DNA of 64,000 bases from an uncultured Clostridia bacterium (GCA_934746715.1 CAKVFI010000001.1:186001-250000), one strand, 5' to 3'. Positions 27,372-36,832 are shown, counted from the first letter of the stretch. Program-made: numbers and translations. The notes: generated by a model not told the origin, from the sequence alone.

Positions 27372-28367
27372 ATGACATATAATGATTTGATTTCAAAAAT
27401 TGAACAACTTAAAGAAGAAGGGGTGGAAATTTTTAGCATCGGCAAATCCGTGCTGGGAAAAGATATTTTGGCAACCCATTTGGGAGAAACAACCGGCACA
27501 CAAATTTTAATTCAAGCAGGCATTCACGCCAGAGAATATATAACAACCCTATTATTGGTTGAACTTGTGAGAGAACTTCACAACAACGATATGGTTAAAA
27601 ATGGTGGGATTTATTTTGTGTTTTTGGTTAACCCTGATGGTGCGCAGATTGTGCTTGACGGGATTGAAGTTTTGCCATGCGATATAACAAAACAATATTT
27701 AACTTATGCAAACAAAGGCAGCAAAAATTTCAGTCAATACAAAGCAAATGCAAATCTTGTTGATTTAAACACAAATTTCAACGCCAACTGGGGAAAAGGC
27801 GCTTTGAATGCAACCTGCCCCAACACAGAAAATTTTATTGGCTTTTATCCAGAAAGTGAGCGCGAAGTGCAAGCTTTAATCAACTTTACGCTCAAAGTTA
27901 AGCCAAAACTTACAATATCTTATCACAGCAAAGGCGATATAATTTATTATGGTTTTGATGGTCAAACCAAGCAAGACCATGAGCGTGATTTTAATATCGG
28001 TTCAAGATTGAGCAAAGCCACTGGATATCCATTGATTTTAACTGAAAATTCAACTGGCGGGTACAAAGATTGGTGCATCCAAAAATTTACCATTCCAGCC
28101 TACACCATTGAAGTGGGGGCGGACAATTTACCACACCCAATAGGCGAAGAAAATCTGCCAGAAATATACAATCAAAACAAAGATGTGCCAACTTTGGCGC
28201 TTCAACTTGCCAACGAATTTTCAAATTCTATTGACTTTAAGCCAACAATTGTGCAAAATATGAAATATGAAAGAAGTTCAACCTATGAAATTGGCAACAA
28301 TGCTCGCATACACAGCAAAGCAGAAAGGCGAAGTGCCTATTGGCGCAGTTGTTGTAAAAGGAAATAA
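27372..28367 (+). CDS. M14 family zinc carboxypeptidase
   Basis: 331 aa, cytosolic by sequence (no signal peptide). Zinc ligands are His and Glu in GIHAREY and a later His in SYHSKGD; the general-base Glu lies in TIEVGADN. LNTNFNANWG is also typical. Similar enzymes trim gamma-D-Glu-meso-DAP peptides of the cell wall, sometimes in spores, but the substrate is unproven. The last 34 codons overlap the start of tadA in another frame, and that tail looks unlike the family, so the original stop codon may have been lost. Confidence 0.85.
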   Translation: MTYNDLISKIEQLKEEGVEIFSIGKSVLGKDILATHLGETTGTQILIQAGIHAREYITTLLLVELVRELHNNDMVKNGGIYFVFLVNPDGAQIVLDGIEVLPCDITKQYLTYANKGSKNFSQYKANANLVDLNTNFNANWGKGALNATCPNTENFIGFYPESEREVQALINFTLKVKPKLTISYHSKGDIIYYGFDGQTKQDHERDFNIGSRLSKATGYPLILTENSTGGYKDWCIQKFTIPAYTIEVGADNLPHPIGEENLPEIYNQNKDVPTLALQLANEFSNSIDFKPTIVQNMKYERSSTYEIGNNARIHSKAERRSAYWRSCCKRK

Positions 28368-28719
28368 AATAATCGCAAAAGCCTACAATTTGCGTGAGCA
28401 CCACCAAATTGCAACACACCATGCCGAAGTTTTGGCAATTGAAAAAGCATGCAAAAAATTAAAATCTTGGCGTCTTGATGATTGTGATTTGTATGTTACT
28501 CTAGAGCCTTGCCCAATGTGTGCCGGCGCAATTTTGAATGCTAGAATAAAAAATTTGCACTATGCTGTTGATGACACACAAAGCGGCGGATTTACAAAAT
28601 TTAACCTAGTATCAAGTTTAAATCATTCTGTAAATATTTTTAAAGATAATGAGTTTGAACAAGAAAATAAAAATTTAATTTTAAGTTTTTTTAAAGAAAA
28701 ACGCAAAAAAGCAAGATAA
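28267..28719 (+). CDS. tadA: tRNA adenosine deaminase TadA
   Basis: 150 aa. It converts A34 to inosine in tRNA-Arg(ACG). The zinc and catalytic residues are in THHAEVLAI and PCPMCAGAI, and GEVPIGAVV and YNLREHH fit the family. The ATG at 28267 gives an N-terminus of normal length; ATG 28285 is an alternative. It overlaps the M14 gene by 101 bases. Confidence 0.93.
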   Translation: MKEVQPMKLATMLAYTAKQKGEVPIGAVVVKGNKIIAKAYNLREHHQIATHHAEVLAIEKACKKLKSWRLDDCDLYVTLEPCPMCAGAILNARIKNLHYAVDDTQSGGFTKFNLVSSLNHSVNIFKDNEFEQENKNLILSFFKEKRKKAR

Positions 28720-28733
28720 TTCTTGCTTTTTTT
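28707..28733 (+). terminator. Terminator of tadA
   Basis: GCAAG/CTTGC stem extended by A/T pairs, followed by TTTTTTT; it overlaps the tadA stop codon. Confidence 0.8.
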
Positions 28734-28806
28734 GATTATTTTAAACAAAATGAAACAAATTTATAAAAATATATTTCATTTTTGTCACAGTTTAAATTAA
28801 AACTCA

Positions 28807-29079
28807 TTATTTAACGCTGCGTTTTAAATTGTCGCTTGCCCTAAAAACCGGTGTTCGTCTTTGCTTTGCCATGTATGTTTGTCCTGTTTGAAAACTATAC
28901 ATTGGTTTTGCTTTGATTTCATTAACTTTAAACTTGCCAAAATTTGAAAGTGTTACACTCTCGCCAGACCTTAACGCGTCCTTAATTACATCAATGATTG
29001 ATTCCAAACATAACTTACAATCCTTTTTTGTTAATCCTGTTTTGGTGTTTAATTGTGATACAAATTCATTTTTATTCAT
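28807..29079 (-). CDS. hup: HU-type DNA-binding protein
   Basis: 90 aa, the standard HU length. It starts with NKNEFVSQLNTKTGL and has GESVTLSNFGKF and a beta-arm ending in RTPVFRASDNLKRSVK. As a nucleoid protein it bends DNA without strong sequence preference. AAGGAG precedes ATG 29079. Confidence 0.95.
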   Translation of the reverse strand: MNKNEFVSQLNTKTGLTKKDCKLCLESIIDVIKDALRSGESVTLSNFGKFKVNEIKAKPMYSFQTGQTYMAKQRRTPVFRASDNLKRSVK

Positions 29080-29155
29080 ACTAACTCCTTGTTACTATTT
29101 AGGTTTTAACCAATAAAAGCAAATTTAATCAACAAAACAAAATATTTTAATTAAA

Positions 29156-30673
29156 TTAATGAACAATGGTTTTGTATTTTATCATTGCAATATCTTTTGA
29201 ACCAAAAATTTTGAACGCAAACAAGGAAAATAAATACATAACTGCCCCCAACAAAAACCCCATTGTTGCACAAATTGTTGAATTAGTTAGATTCATAGCA
29301 AAAATTAAAGTTGTTAACATCACAGCATTACAAAGCAAAAGTTTGCACATAAACAAGTAATCAAATTTTAACGGGAAACTATACTTTATTTCCAAATGAT
29401 TTAATATCATCGCGGTTAAATAACATGCAACATTGCCAACAGCCAAAGCGTAAATATTAACTGCCACGCTTGGCAAAAATATCAACTCAATCACAAATTT
29501 AACACCAACAGCAATGCTTAAATTTCTTATTGTTGCAAATCTCTTGTCTATCGCTTGCAAACAACTTGAGTATAATTGATTGATTGCCAAAAACACAACT
29601 CCCAAGCCAGATATTGCCAGCAATCTAAATGCAATGTTTAAACCTTCCACTCCAAAGCCAGACAAATTGTTGGAATACAATATTTCAATCAATCGGTTTG
29701 GAAACAACAAAAAACAAATCACACACGGAATTGTTATTATTAGCACAATTTTCAAACCCAACGCCAATTTATAGGTTTTGTTAAAAATATGCTCATTCCC
29801 AGCCAAACTTGGCAACAACACACTTGCAATCGCAAACGAAAATATTGTTGGTAATCCAACTAATGACGCCACCGCTCCAGACTCAACACCATACATAAAA
29901 ATAGACATGTTTTTGCTGAAATTTATTGCCAACAAATTAACAACCAACAAGCTATCAACAAAACTGCTAATCGGCAAGATAACATTGGTTAATGTTATTG
30001 GCAAAACATCTTTTGCAATTTGCTTTAAACTAACTGCTTCACATGAATTTGCGCTTGTAGGTGGATTGCGTTTAAAGCATATCAACAACACCAAAAGTGA
30101 AATTAACTCACTTGCAACAATGGCAATCATCGCACCAATTATCGCAACAAAAACGCTTATCTTAATCAGCACAGAACACAAAATTAAACCCACCACCAAC
30201 TTAACAAACTGTTCTATTGATGTGGAAATTGTGCTGGGCGAAAAATAGCCAATACCTTGAAAGTATCCACGGAGCACACTGCTTGCAGAAATGATTATTA
30301 TTGTTGGAGCTAATATTAAATAACAAATCCAAATTTCTTTTGCGCCTTGAAGTGTTGCCAAAGGTTTGCAACATACTATCAAAACAAATGCAATCACAAG
30401 CGAAATTAAGCTTGTTGCCGCGATGCATCTTTTAACAATCTGTGCTTGGCAATTTTTGTTGCGTGATATAACTTTTGAAATTGCCATTGGAAGCCCTGCT
30501 GTTGCCAACACCACACAAAGTGAATAAAGTGGAAAAACCAATTGATATAATCCAATGCCTTCTCCACCCAAAATACGCGTTAAAACTATCCTATAAATTG
30601 CACTAAAAATTTTGGCAAGAACACCACCAATTGACAATATTAATGCACAAGCAAAAAAATTATTTTTTTTCAT
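29156..30673 (-). CDS. MOP-superfamily flippase, SpoVB/MurJ type
   Basis: 505 aa with about 13-14 membrane segments. The N-terminal GGVLAKIFSAIYRIVLTRIL-like start and GLYQLVFPLYSL are typical of SpoVB and related lipid-linked oligosaccharide exporters. In spore formers these act in cortex peptidoglycan precursor export, while others act in vegetative growth or capsule export. The paralogue cannot be fixed from sequence alone. No Shine-Dalgarno is obvious. The 236 bases upstream are almost pure A/T. Confidence 0.82.
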   Translation of the reverse strand: MKKNNFFACALILSIGGVLAKIFSAIYRIVLTRILGGEGIGLYQLVFPLYSLCVVLATAGLPMAISKVISRNKNCQAQIVKRCIAATSLISLVIAFVLIVCCKPLATLQGAKEIWICYLILAPTIIIISASSVLRGYFQGIGYFSPSTISTSIEQFVKLVVGLILCSVLIKISVFVAIIGAMIAIVASELISLLVLLICFKRNPPTSANSCEAVSLKQIAKDVLPITLTNVILPISSFVDSLLVVNLLAINFSKNMSIFMYGVESGAVASLVGLPTIFSFAIASVLLPSLAGNEHIFNKTYKLALGLKIVLIITIPCVICFLLFPNRLIEILYSNNLSGFGVEGLNIAFRLLAISGLGVVFLAINQLYSSCLQAIDKRFATIRNLSIAVGVKFVIELIFLPSVAVNIYALAVGNVACYLTAMILNHLEIKYSFPLKFDYLFMCKLLLCNAVMLTTLIFAMNLTNSTICATMGFLLGAVMYLFSLFAFKIFGSKDIAMIKYKTIVH

Positions 30674-30875
30674 AAAAATATTTTTTGCTAAAAAAATTAA
30701 AATATTTATTAAAAAATGATTAATTTTTATTATTTTAATTAATTTTTTAATTGTTTTTAATATTTTTAATTAATTTTATTATTATTTATTTTTGCAATTT
30801 TTTATTGTTTAAATAATTTTAATATTTTTATTTTAATAAAGTAACAAAAACAAATTTGTTACATATAAAATTATT

Positions 30876-30903
30876 TTGAAAATTTTGCTTAATTTTATAT
30901 AAT
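30876..30903 (+). promoter_or_regulatory. Leaderless promoter of dus
   Basis: TTGAAA (30876-30881), 16-bp spacer, TATAAT (30898-30903), six bases to ATG 30910. No ribosome site is possible in the remaining leader. Confidence 0.82.
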
Positions 30904-30909
30904 AAAAAT

Positions 30910-31818
30910 ATGAAACTTAAATTTGATAAATTTATTATCGCTCTTGCCCCGATGGCTGGTGTTACTGATTTTGCTTTTAGAAAAATCTGTGCAGATTTTG
31001 GCGCTGATATGGTTGTTACTGAAATGATCAGCTTAAAAGCATTTGAACACAGCAGCAAGCAAACAGAAAAAATGTTAAGAGAAGAAGCAAAAGCAATTCG
31101 TGGTTGCCAAGTTTTTTTTCATGACGCAAGCATTGCTCATTTAATTGCCGACAAGCGTTTTGACAAATTTGATTTTATCGATTTAAACTGTGGCTGCCCC
31201 GCTCCAAAAATTGTTAAAAACAAAGATGGTTCTGCAATGATGAAAGATATCGAGTCAACCCGCGAAGTAATTTCTGCACTAATTAAAAGCACAAGCAAAC
31301 CAGTTTCTGTTAAATTTCGTTTAGGTTTTGACGACAATCAAAACTATATTGAGTTTGCAAAGATGTGTGAAAATTGTGGAGCCTCATTTTTAACTTTGCA
31401 TGCACGCACACGAGAGCAAGGATATGCCGGTGTTGTTGACAAATCTGCCTACAAAAAACTTGTTAGCGCTGTAGATATTCCTGTTTTTTGGTCTGGCGAC
31501 ATTGCAACAAAACAAGATGTTGAATTTGCAAAATCAATTGGTTGTGCAGGTGTGATGATTGGCAGGCACGCGATGGGCAATCCTGAGATATTTAGTTCTC
31601 TTAAAGATATTGCTCCACCATATTCAAAAAAACAAGCAATTCAAACCCATTTGGAACTGCTTAAAACATATTTTAGAACCGAATCAACCTTGGTTGCCTA
31701 TTTCAAAAAACACTTAATGTGGTATGTTAAATCTACCCCACTTGCAACTGAAACAAAACTTAAAATTATGCAATTTACAACTTTAACTGAAATAGAAAAT
31801 CTTTTAAAGCAACTTTAA
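30910..31818 (+). CDS. dus: tRNA-dihydrouridine synthase
   Basis: 302 aa, FMN-dependent TIM barrel of the DusB-like group. It shows LAPMAGVTDFAFR, DLNCGCPAPKI with the catalytic Cys, HARTREQGYAG, a WSGDI strand and GVMIGRHAMGNP for phosphate binding. It reduces uridines in tRNA. It is somewhat shorter than typical DusB (about 320-330) at the C-terminus. The gene is read from a leaderless start, followed after 25 bases by the phosphopantetheinyl transferase gene. Confidence 0.93.
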   Translation: MKLKFDKFIIALAPMAGVTDFAFRKICADFGADMVVTEMISLKAFEHSSKQTEKMLREEAKAIRGCQVFFHDASIAHLIADKRFDKFDFIDLNCGCPAPKIVKNKDGSAMMKDIESTREVISALIKSTSKPVSVKFRLGFDDNQNYIEFAKMCENCGASFLTLHARTREQGYAGVVDKSAYKKLVSAVDIPVFWSGDIATKQDVEFAKSIGCAGVMIGRHAMGNPEIFSSLKDIAPPYSKKQAIQTHLELLKTYFRTESTLVAYFKKHLMWYVKSTPLATETKLKIMQFTTLTEIENLLKQL

Positions 31819-31843
31819 TTATCTCAAATCTAAAGGTGTTATT

Positions 31844-32398
31844 TTGATAAAATTTGTTAGCGTTGACATTTCAAATATTGAATATAATGATGAAAAAATC
31901 AGTTCATCATATTTTTGCAAGCGAGCAAATGAATATCAAACAATGGAAGATAAAACGAGATGCTATTATAGTTATCTTATTTTAAAAAATTTGTTTGCAA
32001 AAATTAAAATCAATTTGGATAATTTAAACATCAAGGCGGATAAAAACGGCAAACCTTTTGTTGAAAATGTTCCTATTTATTTTAGCATTTCACACAGCAA
32101 AAATTATGTTGCTGCGGCAATTTCAAACAAGCAAATTGGTTTGGACATTCAATCAAAAAGTGAATATAACAGCCAAATTGCAAAAAGATATTTTTCCAAA
32201 ACCGACAATTATAAATTGGAAAAAGAAAAACAAAAAGATATAATGTTTACAAAGTTCTGGACAAAATTTGAAAGCAGTTTAAAACTGTTTGGTAGCATCG
32301 CTCAATTTAAATCTAACACTAAAAAATTGAAACACAAATTTAAACAATATAAAGACAACAATAACAACAAATATTTTTTGTGCATAACGCATTTTTAA
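31844..32398 (+). CDS. 4'-phosphopantetheinyl transferase (Sfp-type)
   Basis: 184 aa. It moves the phosphopantetheine arm from CoA to carrier proteins. The motifs are GKPFVENVPIYFSISHS, the magnesium-binding GLDIQ and WTKFESSLK. The start is TTG 31844, with AAAGGTG upstream. No carrier protein or synthase gene is nearby. Whether it serves fatty-acid ACP or a secondary metabolite is open, but it could be the only activating enzyme in the cell. Confidence 0.85.
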   Translation: MIKFVSVDISNIEYNDEKISSSYFCKRANEYQTMEDKTRCYYSYLILKNLFAKIKINLDNLNIKADKNGKPFVENVPIYFSISHSKNYVAAAISNKQIGLDIQSKSEYNSQIAKRYFSKTDNYKLEKEKQKDIMFTKFWTKFESSLKLFGSIAQFKSNTKKLKHKFKQYKDNNNNKYFLCITHF

Positions 32399-32469
32399 TT
32401 GTTTTGCACACCCAATCATATCTTTTTATTTTTAATATCATATTAGATTTAACTATTTTAAGGAGAATT

Positions 32470-33108
32470 ATGACAAAAACATTTTACAATCACGTTTTAA
32501 ACAACGATTTTTGCAAAAGAGATTATGACGACAAAATTATTGAATCGATTAACCTTCAAGACAATGATTTGGAAAAAGTTTTTTCATTAAACAAAACAAA
32601 AAGCAACGCAAAACTAATTGAAAATGCTACAAAAATAATTGTTGGAACTTTAACATCGCCAAAAGGTATGCAAAATGGATATTATTACACGTCATGCACG
32701 CGCAATGTTGTTTTTAACACTCTCGATGAAGCGTTTAATGAAAATGGAAAATTTGCCAAACTTAAAAAAGATTTGTCTTTATCCCCAAACAACAAACAAA
32801 TTATAAATCAGATTGAAAGCAAATTGTTTGATTTTAAAATTGCGTTTATTGATGTAATCAATCAAGCAATAAGAACCAAAAATTCTCCAAACGACAGCGA
32901 TATTTTGATGTACTCTCTTGACTTGGACGCATTTAAACACTGCAACAAAAACCAAATTTTTATTTGCACAAGCAAAAACGCAAAACTTTGCTTGGAAAAG
33001 ATTGTAAAAAATAACAATCTTTCAATTGATTTGACAAATGTTTTCTTATGTCAGCAAGACAGGTTCCATTTCAACAAACAACTATGGCTAGATTTGCTTA
33101 AAAAATAA
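32470..33108 (+). CDS. Uracil-DNA glycosylase superfamily-like protein
   Basis: 212 aa. The order IIVGTLTSPKG, then GYYYTSCTRNVVFNTL, then FIDVINQAIRTKNSPNDSDI, then FICTSKNAKLCLEK parallels DNA-deoxyinosine/mismatch-type glycosylases (GTxPS, GxYYxxPRNxFW and the later DVIxxCxRxGSxD region). The Pro-Arg before Asn in the second motif is replaced, so activity is uncertain. AAGGAG precedes ATG 32470. Confidence 0.6.
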   Translation: MTKTFYNHVLNNDFCKRDYDDKIIESINLQDNDLEKVFSLNKTKSNAKLIENATKIIVGTLTSPKGMQNGYYYTSCTRNVVFNTLDEAFNENGKFAKLKKDLSLSPNNKQIINQIESKLFDFKIAFIDVINQAIRTKNSPNDSDILMYSLDLDAFKHCNKNQIFICTSKNAKLCLEKIVKNNNLSIDLTNVFLCQQDRFHFNKQLWLDLLKK

Positions 33109-33203
33109 ATTTTTACAACACGATGTTTTTAGTGTGCTATTTGAATAATTTTAAATCACAATATATACTTTAATTTTCATTTTAAAAATTTACAAATAAC
33201 TAT

Positions 33204-33231
33204 TTGCTTTTGTGTTTTTTTATGCTATACT
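33204..33231 (+). promoter_or_regulatory. Promoter of the tRNA-Arg transcript
   Basis: TTGCTT (33204-33209), 16-bp spacer with TGC before TATACT (33226-33231). Transcription would start about 125 bases upstream of the tRNA, an unusually long leader. The leader ends AGTGG and CCACT can pair across it. Confidence 0.6.
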
Positions 33232-33363
33232 ATTTACGTTTAACAGTGGTTTTGTTTTTCAATCTTGCCTTTTTAACATTCAAGTTTTTGATATTGTTTT
33301 AAATATTTTATAGTTTCAGCATTATTAATTAAACTTTACAAAACTCTAAAACGCCACTATTAT

Positions 33364-33440
<77 letters not shown>

Positions 33441-33441
33441 A

Positions 33442-33470
33442 AAAGAAGCAAAATAATTTGCTTCTTTTTT
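33442..33470 (+). terminator. Terminator of tRNA-Arg
   Basis: AAAGAAGCAAA/TTTGCTTCTTT inverted repeat ending in a T-run, immediately after the tRNA CCA. Confidence 0.88.
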
Positions 33471-33554
33471 GATTGTTTTATAATATAGCTATATTGAACC
33501 ATAAAAATTTTTGTTTGATTAATCAACATAAAATTAGATTAAACAAAACCAATA

Positions 33555-33583
33555 AAAAATCTCGGTATTAACCGAGATTTTTA
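33555..33583 (-). terminator. Terminator of the collagen-like lipoprotein gene
   Basis: AAATCTCGGT/ACCGAGATTT stem with a T-run on the minus strand, just after the stop codon. Confidence 0.85.
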
Positions 33584-33586
33584 TTT

Positions 33587-35779
33587 TTACATTAAGCCAT
33601 TTGAGAAAACAAATGAAATTGGTTTTTCAGTTGTAAATTCTCCTGACAAACTGATGCGAAGAACAGCCGTTTCACCTGCGGACATAGTTGCACCAGTTGC
33701 AAAAGCTTCTTCTGTGATTGAAGCAATATAGCCATCTTGTTCAGTCAATACCATTTTTTCAATACTTAAACCTTCAAGTTCTGTGTCAATTTGGATATTT
33801 GCAATACCTTCAGTAGTGTTTGTTAAAGCTACATACATAGTTTGTCCTTTATAAGTAACACTTGCACTGTTCATCGACACTGCAACAACATCAGTTTTAG
33901 TGAAAGTAAAGCATTCTGTTGAAGTTGTGTATTCCATTCCTTTTTTAATATAATAATTACTATCAAAAATTGATGCTGGAATTTGATTTAATTGAACACC
34001 AACAGCAACAAATGTTTGAGTTTCAGCTTTTACCAAAGCTTGAATTTCTTCTACACTGTGAGCAACTTCAATTGATTTTACGATATTTGCGTTGCTTTCA
34101 ACAACTGTATAAACAACAACTCTATTTACATTTGCCATTGTTTCTTCCATGTTAATGCTGGAAATATCTGCAGCATTGCACAAAGCAATTTTATATTCTT
34201 TTCCTTCGCCTTGCACAACAAGCAATTTTTTGCCTTGAGTTGCATAAGCAATCAATTCTTCATTATTTGGGGTTTGCTTTAAAACCACAGTTGAACTTTC
34301 TATTGGTTTGGTTGGATCTTCGATTACGTCTTTAATTGTGATTACGTTATTTTGAGAAACATATTCGCCTTTTCCACCTTCAAACCTTGTGTTTTTGTCA
34401 ACAGTGATTGTTGCAACATAGCCTGCTTGTTGTTCGGCTGGAGCAAGAGAAACTTCTTCCAAACCATAGCCATGGGTTGAAACAAGTTCACATCCTTTAA
34501 TAACAATATTCAAATTTGGAGTATAAGTATATGAACTTGAAACAACCAATGCACTGCCATTACCTGAAGATGAACTTCCTTCAAAGACTGGAGCAATATA
34601 CTCGCCTGTTCCTTCAATATGGCAATTTTCAAGCATCAAAGACCCGGATTTAATATTGATTCCCACATCTCCAACAAACCAACAATTTGTGAAATCATAT
34701 TGTCCACCCGCTGGAAGATAAGCTGCCGGACCAGCTTCTCCCTCTTCTGTGTCAAATGTTGAAAATTTGCAGTTTTGTGCAATGATATCAACGCCATCAT
34801 ATCTGCCATTTGTTGAAATACTAGATGAGCAACCAACAAGTTCAACATCATTCAAGTTAAGATGAATATTACCACCAATGATAGAAAGAGTTTCAATACT
34901 AAGAGGCTTTACCCCATTAACACTGTCAACCTTGCCATTGCGAATATCCATATAAATGCCATATGGCAAGTTGCTGTAATCATCAGCAGTAGCATCCATT
35001 TGCATTACGCCATAGAAAGAATGCCCATTTAAATCGATTGAATAATAAGTGTCTTGTTGATTAATTGGGTAGAAATTGTAACCACCATTAGGGCAAGAAA
35101 CATCATTAGTCAACACGATATCTGTAACATTGTGTTGAACCAAGTAAGAAAATTCATCATAATTGTTTGCGTCATAAGTTCTGCCATAAGCAACGCCACT
35201 GCCAATATCAAATGTGTAAGTTACGCCATCTGTCATTGTGTAAGTGATTTTGTGAACAATGCCCCAACGGTCCTTTTCAGTTGTTGCAATATTTACAATG
35301 CCAACGCCAGTGTCGCCTTTGTCGCCCTTTTCACCATCGCCACCTTTATCACCTTTTTCACCTTGCACACCTTGCTCACCATCTGGAACATCAACAGTTG
35401 TAAAAGTGTCGTCGTTGAAAGTAATTTTGATGATTGTTTTTTTGTTTTCATCATCATGCTCTGTTGTTACACTCTTAATGCCATTGCCAGCAGGCCCTTT
35501 AACACCGCCAGCGTTAAACACTGAGCCATCACCAAGAGTGAAAACAAGTTCCCCATTTGCATTTATTTCAATGTTCCTAATGTTTGCCATTGATTGCAAA
35601 AATTCTTGATAAGTGCCAGTAAAGCCTTGTTCTTGTGCTTGAACATACGCTTTTTCTGCATTCCAAATTTGTGATTTGTTGCCACCATCATTATTGTTAC
35701 AAGCTGTTAATGGAATCAAACTGCAAACGCCCAATGTTAAAGCCAAACCTTTGATTAATGTTTTGTTAATCTTTTTCAT
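33587..35779 (-). CDS. Collagen-like, beta-helix surface lipoprotein
   Basis: 730 aa. The signal peptide ends in a lipobox (LTAC, C27) followed by an Asn/Gly-rich linker. Residues about 90-180 contain a short collagen-like run of nine Gly-X-Y triplets (such as GEK, GDK, GDT) between strand-rich segments. Residues about 205-450 read like a parallel beta-helix, and the C-terminal half is beta-sandwich-like. I place the start at ATG 35779 because GGAGGGG precedes it; a TTG four codons upstream is weaker. The function is unknown; a surface role, perhaps in spore or cell attachment, is inference. Confidence 0.82.
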   Translation of the reverse strand: MKKINKTLIKGLALTLGVCSLIPLTACNNNDGGNKSQIWNAEKAYVQAQEQGFTGTYQEFLQSMANIRNIEINANGELVFTLGDGSVFNAGGVKGPAGNGIKSVTTEHDDENKKTIIKITFNDDTFTTVDVPDGEQGVQGEKGDKGGDGEKGDKGDTGVGIVNIATTEKDRWGIVHKITYTMTDGVTYTFDIGSGVAYGRTYDANNYDEFSYLVQHNVTDIVLTNDVSCPNGGYNFYPINQQDTYYSIDLNGHSFYGVMQMDATADDYSNLPYGIYMDIRNGKVDSVNGVKPLSIETLSIIGGNIHLNLNDVELVGCSSSISTNGRYDGVDIIAQNCKFSTFDTEEGEAGPAAYLPAGGQYDFTNCWFVGDVGINIKSGSLMLENCHIEGTGEYIAPVFEGSSSSGNGSALVVSSSYTYTPNLNIVIKGCELVSTHGYGLEEVSLAPAEQQAGYVATITVDKNTRFEGGKGEYVSQNNVITIKDVIEDPTKPIESSTVVLKQTPNNEELIAYATQGKKLLVVQGEGKEYKIALCNAADISSINMEETMANVNRVVVYTVVESNANIVKSIEVAHSVEEIQALVKAETQTFVAVGVQLNQIPASIFDSNYYIKKGMEYTTSTECFTFTKTDVVAVSMNSASVTYKGQTMYVALTNTTEGIANIQIDTELEGLSIEKMVLTEQDGYIASITEEAFATGATMSAGETAVLRISLSGEFTTEKPISFVFSNGLM

Positions 35780-35825
35780 TATCCCCTCCAAAAATAAATA
35801 ATCCGTATATAGAATTCCTATTAAA

Positions 35826-35854
35826 ATTATATTAATTTAAAAACAAAAAATCAA
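35826..35854 (-). promoter_or_regulatory. Promoter of the collagen-like lipoprotein gene
   Basis: TTGATT (35849-35854), 17-bp spacer, TATAAT (35826-35831); the leader would be about 40 bases. The rest of the 330-base gap up to spoVT is A/T-rich, with an isolated TATAAT at 36001 that may serve spoVT. Confidence 0.7.
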
Positions 35855-36109
35855 GCAAAAAGAGATTTAAAATAAAATTAATGATTTTTTGCTTTTCTTG
35901 CTATTTTTCAAGAAATTGTTAATTGCAAAATTATTTTGCTAAAAATAATAAAAAATATTATAAAAATAATTAAATATACCTTGTTTTTTTGATTTTTTTC
36001 TATAATTTTAATTTTTTATTATTTTTTTAATTTACTTTAAGATTTTTGCTGATTAAAAAATTTGTGTTGTAATAAAAAAAAATTAACACATACTAACTTT
36101 GAGGTGAAC

Positions 36110-36646
36110 ATGGAAGGAAAAGGAATTGTGCGCAGAGTTGATGAATTGGGAAGGATTGTTTTGCCGCGTGAAATGCGCAAAATGGTTAATGTGCGGGTTG
36201 GCAGCAAACTTGAAATTGGCATTGTTGATGGCAACAAGTTTTTGCTAACAAAATATAGTGAAATGGACTCTTTAAAAGAATACAGCGATGCAGTTGCAAG
36301 TGCAATTGCCGTGAGCATTGAACATGACGTGCTTATAAGCGATATGGAAAATGTTTTGTCTGCCAGCAAAAAGAAATATATTGGAAAACAATTAAGTGAA
36401 GATGTGCAAGAATTAATTTACAAAAAGGAAATTGTGATAAAAAAACAAGACGACGACAGTGAAATGTTGCAATTTTTCCCCAACACGGAAAACGAATTTT
36501 GTTGCCAACTTATTGTGCCAATCATTAAAGATGGAGATGCTTTGGGAGCAATAATAATCCTTGCCACGGAAAATAAGTGTTTTGATGACAGCGCAGTAAA
36601 AATCTGCAAAGCCTTTGCAAAATACCTGGCAGACCAATTAACTTAA
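36110..36646 (+). CDS. spoVT: Stage V sporulation regulator SpoVT
   Basis: 178 aa, the same length as Bacillus SpoVT. The N-terminal AbrB swapped-hairpin DNA-binding domain is clear (GIVRRVDELGRIVLPREMRK, then VGSKLEI). The C-terminal GAF-like domain follows from about residue 55. It controls forespore genes late in sporulation. GAGGTG precedes ATG 36110. Its last 41 bases lie within a 52-base stretch that is copied again behind the gene. Confidence 0.92.
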   Translation: MEGKGIVRRVDELGRIVLPREMRKMVNVRVGSKLEIGIVDGNKFLLTKYSEMDSLKEYSDAVASAIAVSIEHDVLISDMENVLSASKKKYIGKQLSEDVQELIYKKEIVIKKQDDDSEMLQFFPNTENEFCCQLIVPIIKDGDALGAIIILATENKCFDDSAVKICKAFAKYLADQLT

Positions 36647-36826
36647 TTTGCTTTGCAGATTTTAGCAAGGGCTCCCACAAAGGCAAACGAACTGCCTTTG
36701 AAGGGAATAGGAACAACCGAACATAAAGCGAGCATTTGCGTTTAGCAAATCCGCAAAAGCGAGTGTTGTGACGCGCAAAGCTTTTGCAAAATACTTGGCA
36801 GACCAACTAACTTAATATGCTTTGCA
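36606..36826 (+). repeat. Duplicated spoVT tail enclosing a hairpin repeat (unit B)
   Basis: 36606-36657 (the last coding bases, stop codon and 11 bases beyond) recurs at 36775-36826 with four mismatches in 52. The 117 bases between hold the unit: TCCC-A-CAAAGGCA/TGCCTTTG-AA-GGGA, then AACCGAAC, AGCGAGC, an ATTTGC/GCAAAT hairpin and GCAAAAGCGAG. The true terminator follows the second copy. Confidence 0.85.
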
Positions 36827-36832
36827 ATACAA

